NCBI GenBank assembly: GCA_021163565.1 | Contig: JAGGTT010000157.1 | Coordinates: 1 to 5,846 of the forward strand | Reading direction: 5' to 3' | DNA length: 5,846 bases | From: Candidatus Tharpella sp. | Lineage (GTDB): Bacteria > Desulfobacterota > Anaeroferrophillalia > Anaeroferrophillales > Tharpellaceae | Shown here: positions 5,687-5,846 of the stretch, piece after piece | How the letters are laid out: each line of letters opens with the position of its first letter | How positions within the stretch are numbered: the first letter of the stretch is position 1 | The notes under the pieces: generated by a model | Told to the model about the DNA's origin: nothing | Seen by the model: only the letters and a program-made list of their open reading frames with translations | Databases searched by the model: none | Position numbers and translations under genes: made by a program

Positions 5687-5846
5687 ATGTCTGAAATTTA
5701 TAACGATCTGGTCCAATTGAAAGCCCATCTTGAACGCCAGCGGGAGCTGAAAAATGCCGGGATTCTAGTTGAAAAACATGACCCGAAAAAAGCTCTGACC
5801 GCAATTCTTCAAGATCTCGGTGACTGCCGCCGTTGCAGTTTGAGCC
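5687..5846 (+). CDS. family 4 uracil-DNA glycosylase, N-terminus only (3' end beyond window)
   Basis: Only 53 codons are visible, open to the right edge. The visible part begins MSEIYNDLVQLKAHLERQRE, a helical lead-in, and continues to DLGDCRRCSLS (43-53), with C47 and C50 spaced C-x2-C. This resembles the start of family 4 (thermostable, iron-sulfur) uracil-DNA glycosylases, in which these would be the first two of four cysteines holding a 4Fe-4S cluster, followed by an R...VFGEG region lying outside the window. Such enzymes remove uracil from DNA to start base excision repair. The gene follows coaBC by 22 bases, and I recall this neighbour pair from deltaproteobacterial genomes. There is only a weak Shine-Dalgarno sequence (AGG at 5674-5676). 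The call rests on a short N-terminal pattern and context, so another iron-sulfur protein with a similar CxxC start is possible. Confidence 0.72.
   Translation, partial: MSEIYNDLVQLKAHLERQRELKNAGILVEKHDPKKALTAILQDLGDCRRCSLS

Overview
The window reads as ordinary chromosomal DNA from a Gram-negative anaerobe-like bacterium. The best guess is Desulfobacterota (deltaproteobacterial lineage). This rests on the combination of a MetE-core/UROD-like protein, a short PlsB-like acyltransferase, a stand-alone NFACT-R protein, a long DUF445 membrane protein and a coaBC gene followed by a family 4 uracil-DNA glycosylase. The taxonomic call is inference from gene content only. No mobile element, CRISPR array, tRNA or rRNA was seen.

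Layout. Three genes point right in the left half: a 5'-truncated MetE/UROD-like methyltransferase (to 812), a PlsB-like glycerolipid acyltransferase (849-2270) and a stand-alone NFACT RNA-binding-domain protein (2299-2694). Gaps of 36 and 28 bases suggest one transcript, although a small hairpin sits on the stop codon of the first gene. A leftward DUF445 membrane protein (4290-2668) meets them tail to tail, and its last 27 bases overlap the end of the NFACT-R gene. A 168-base divergent intergenic region (4291-4458) carries a plausible promoter for the DUF445 gene and an imperfect palindrome. To its right, coaBC (4459-5664) and the start of a family 4 uracil-DNA glycosylase gene (from 5687, cut by the window edge) form a second rightward operon.

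How the genes relate. CoaBC makes 4'-phosphopantetheine for coenzyme A, which feeds acyl-CoA and acyl-ACP metabolism. The PlsB-like protein would use acyl thioesters to build phospholipid. The MetE-like protein would belong to methyl transfer or methionine metabolism. NFACT-R, DUF445 and the glycosylase have no evident pathway link to these. The set looks like housekeeping genes lying side by side rather than a single new system. The points most worth a second look are the NFACT-R gene in a lipid/methyl-transfer operon, the convergent overlap, the compact PlsB-like enzyme, and the identity of the MetE-core protein.
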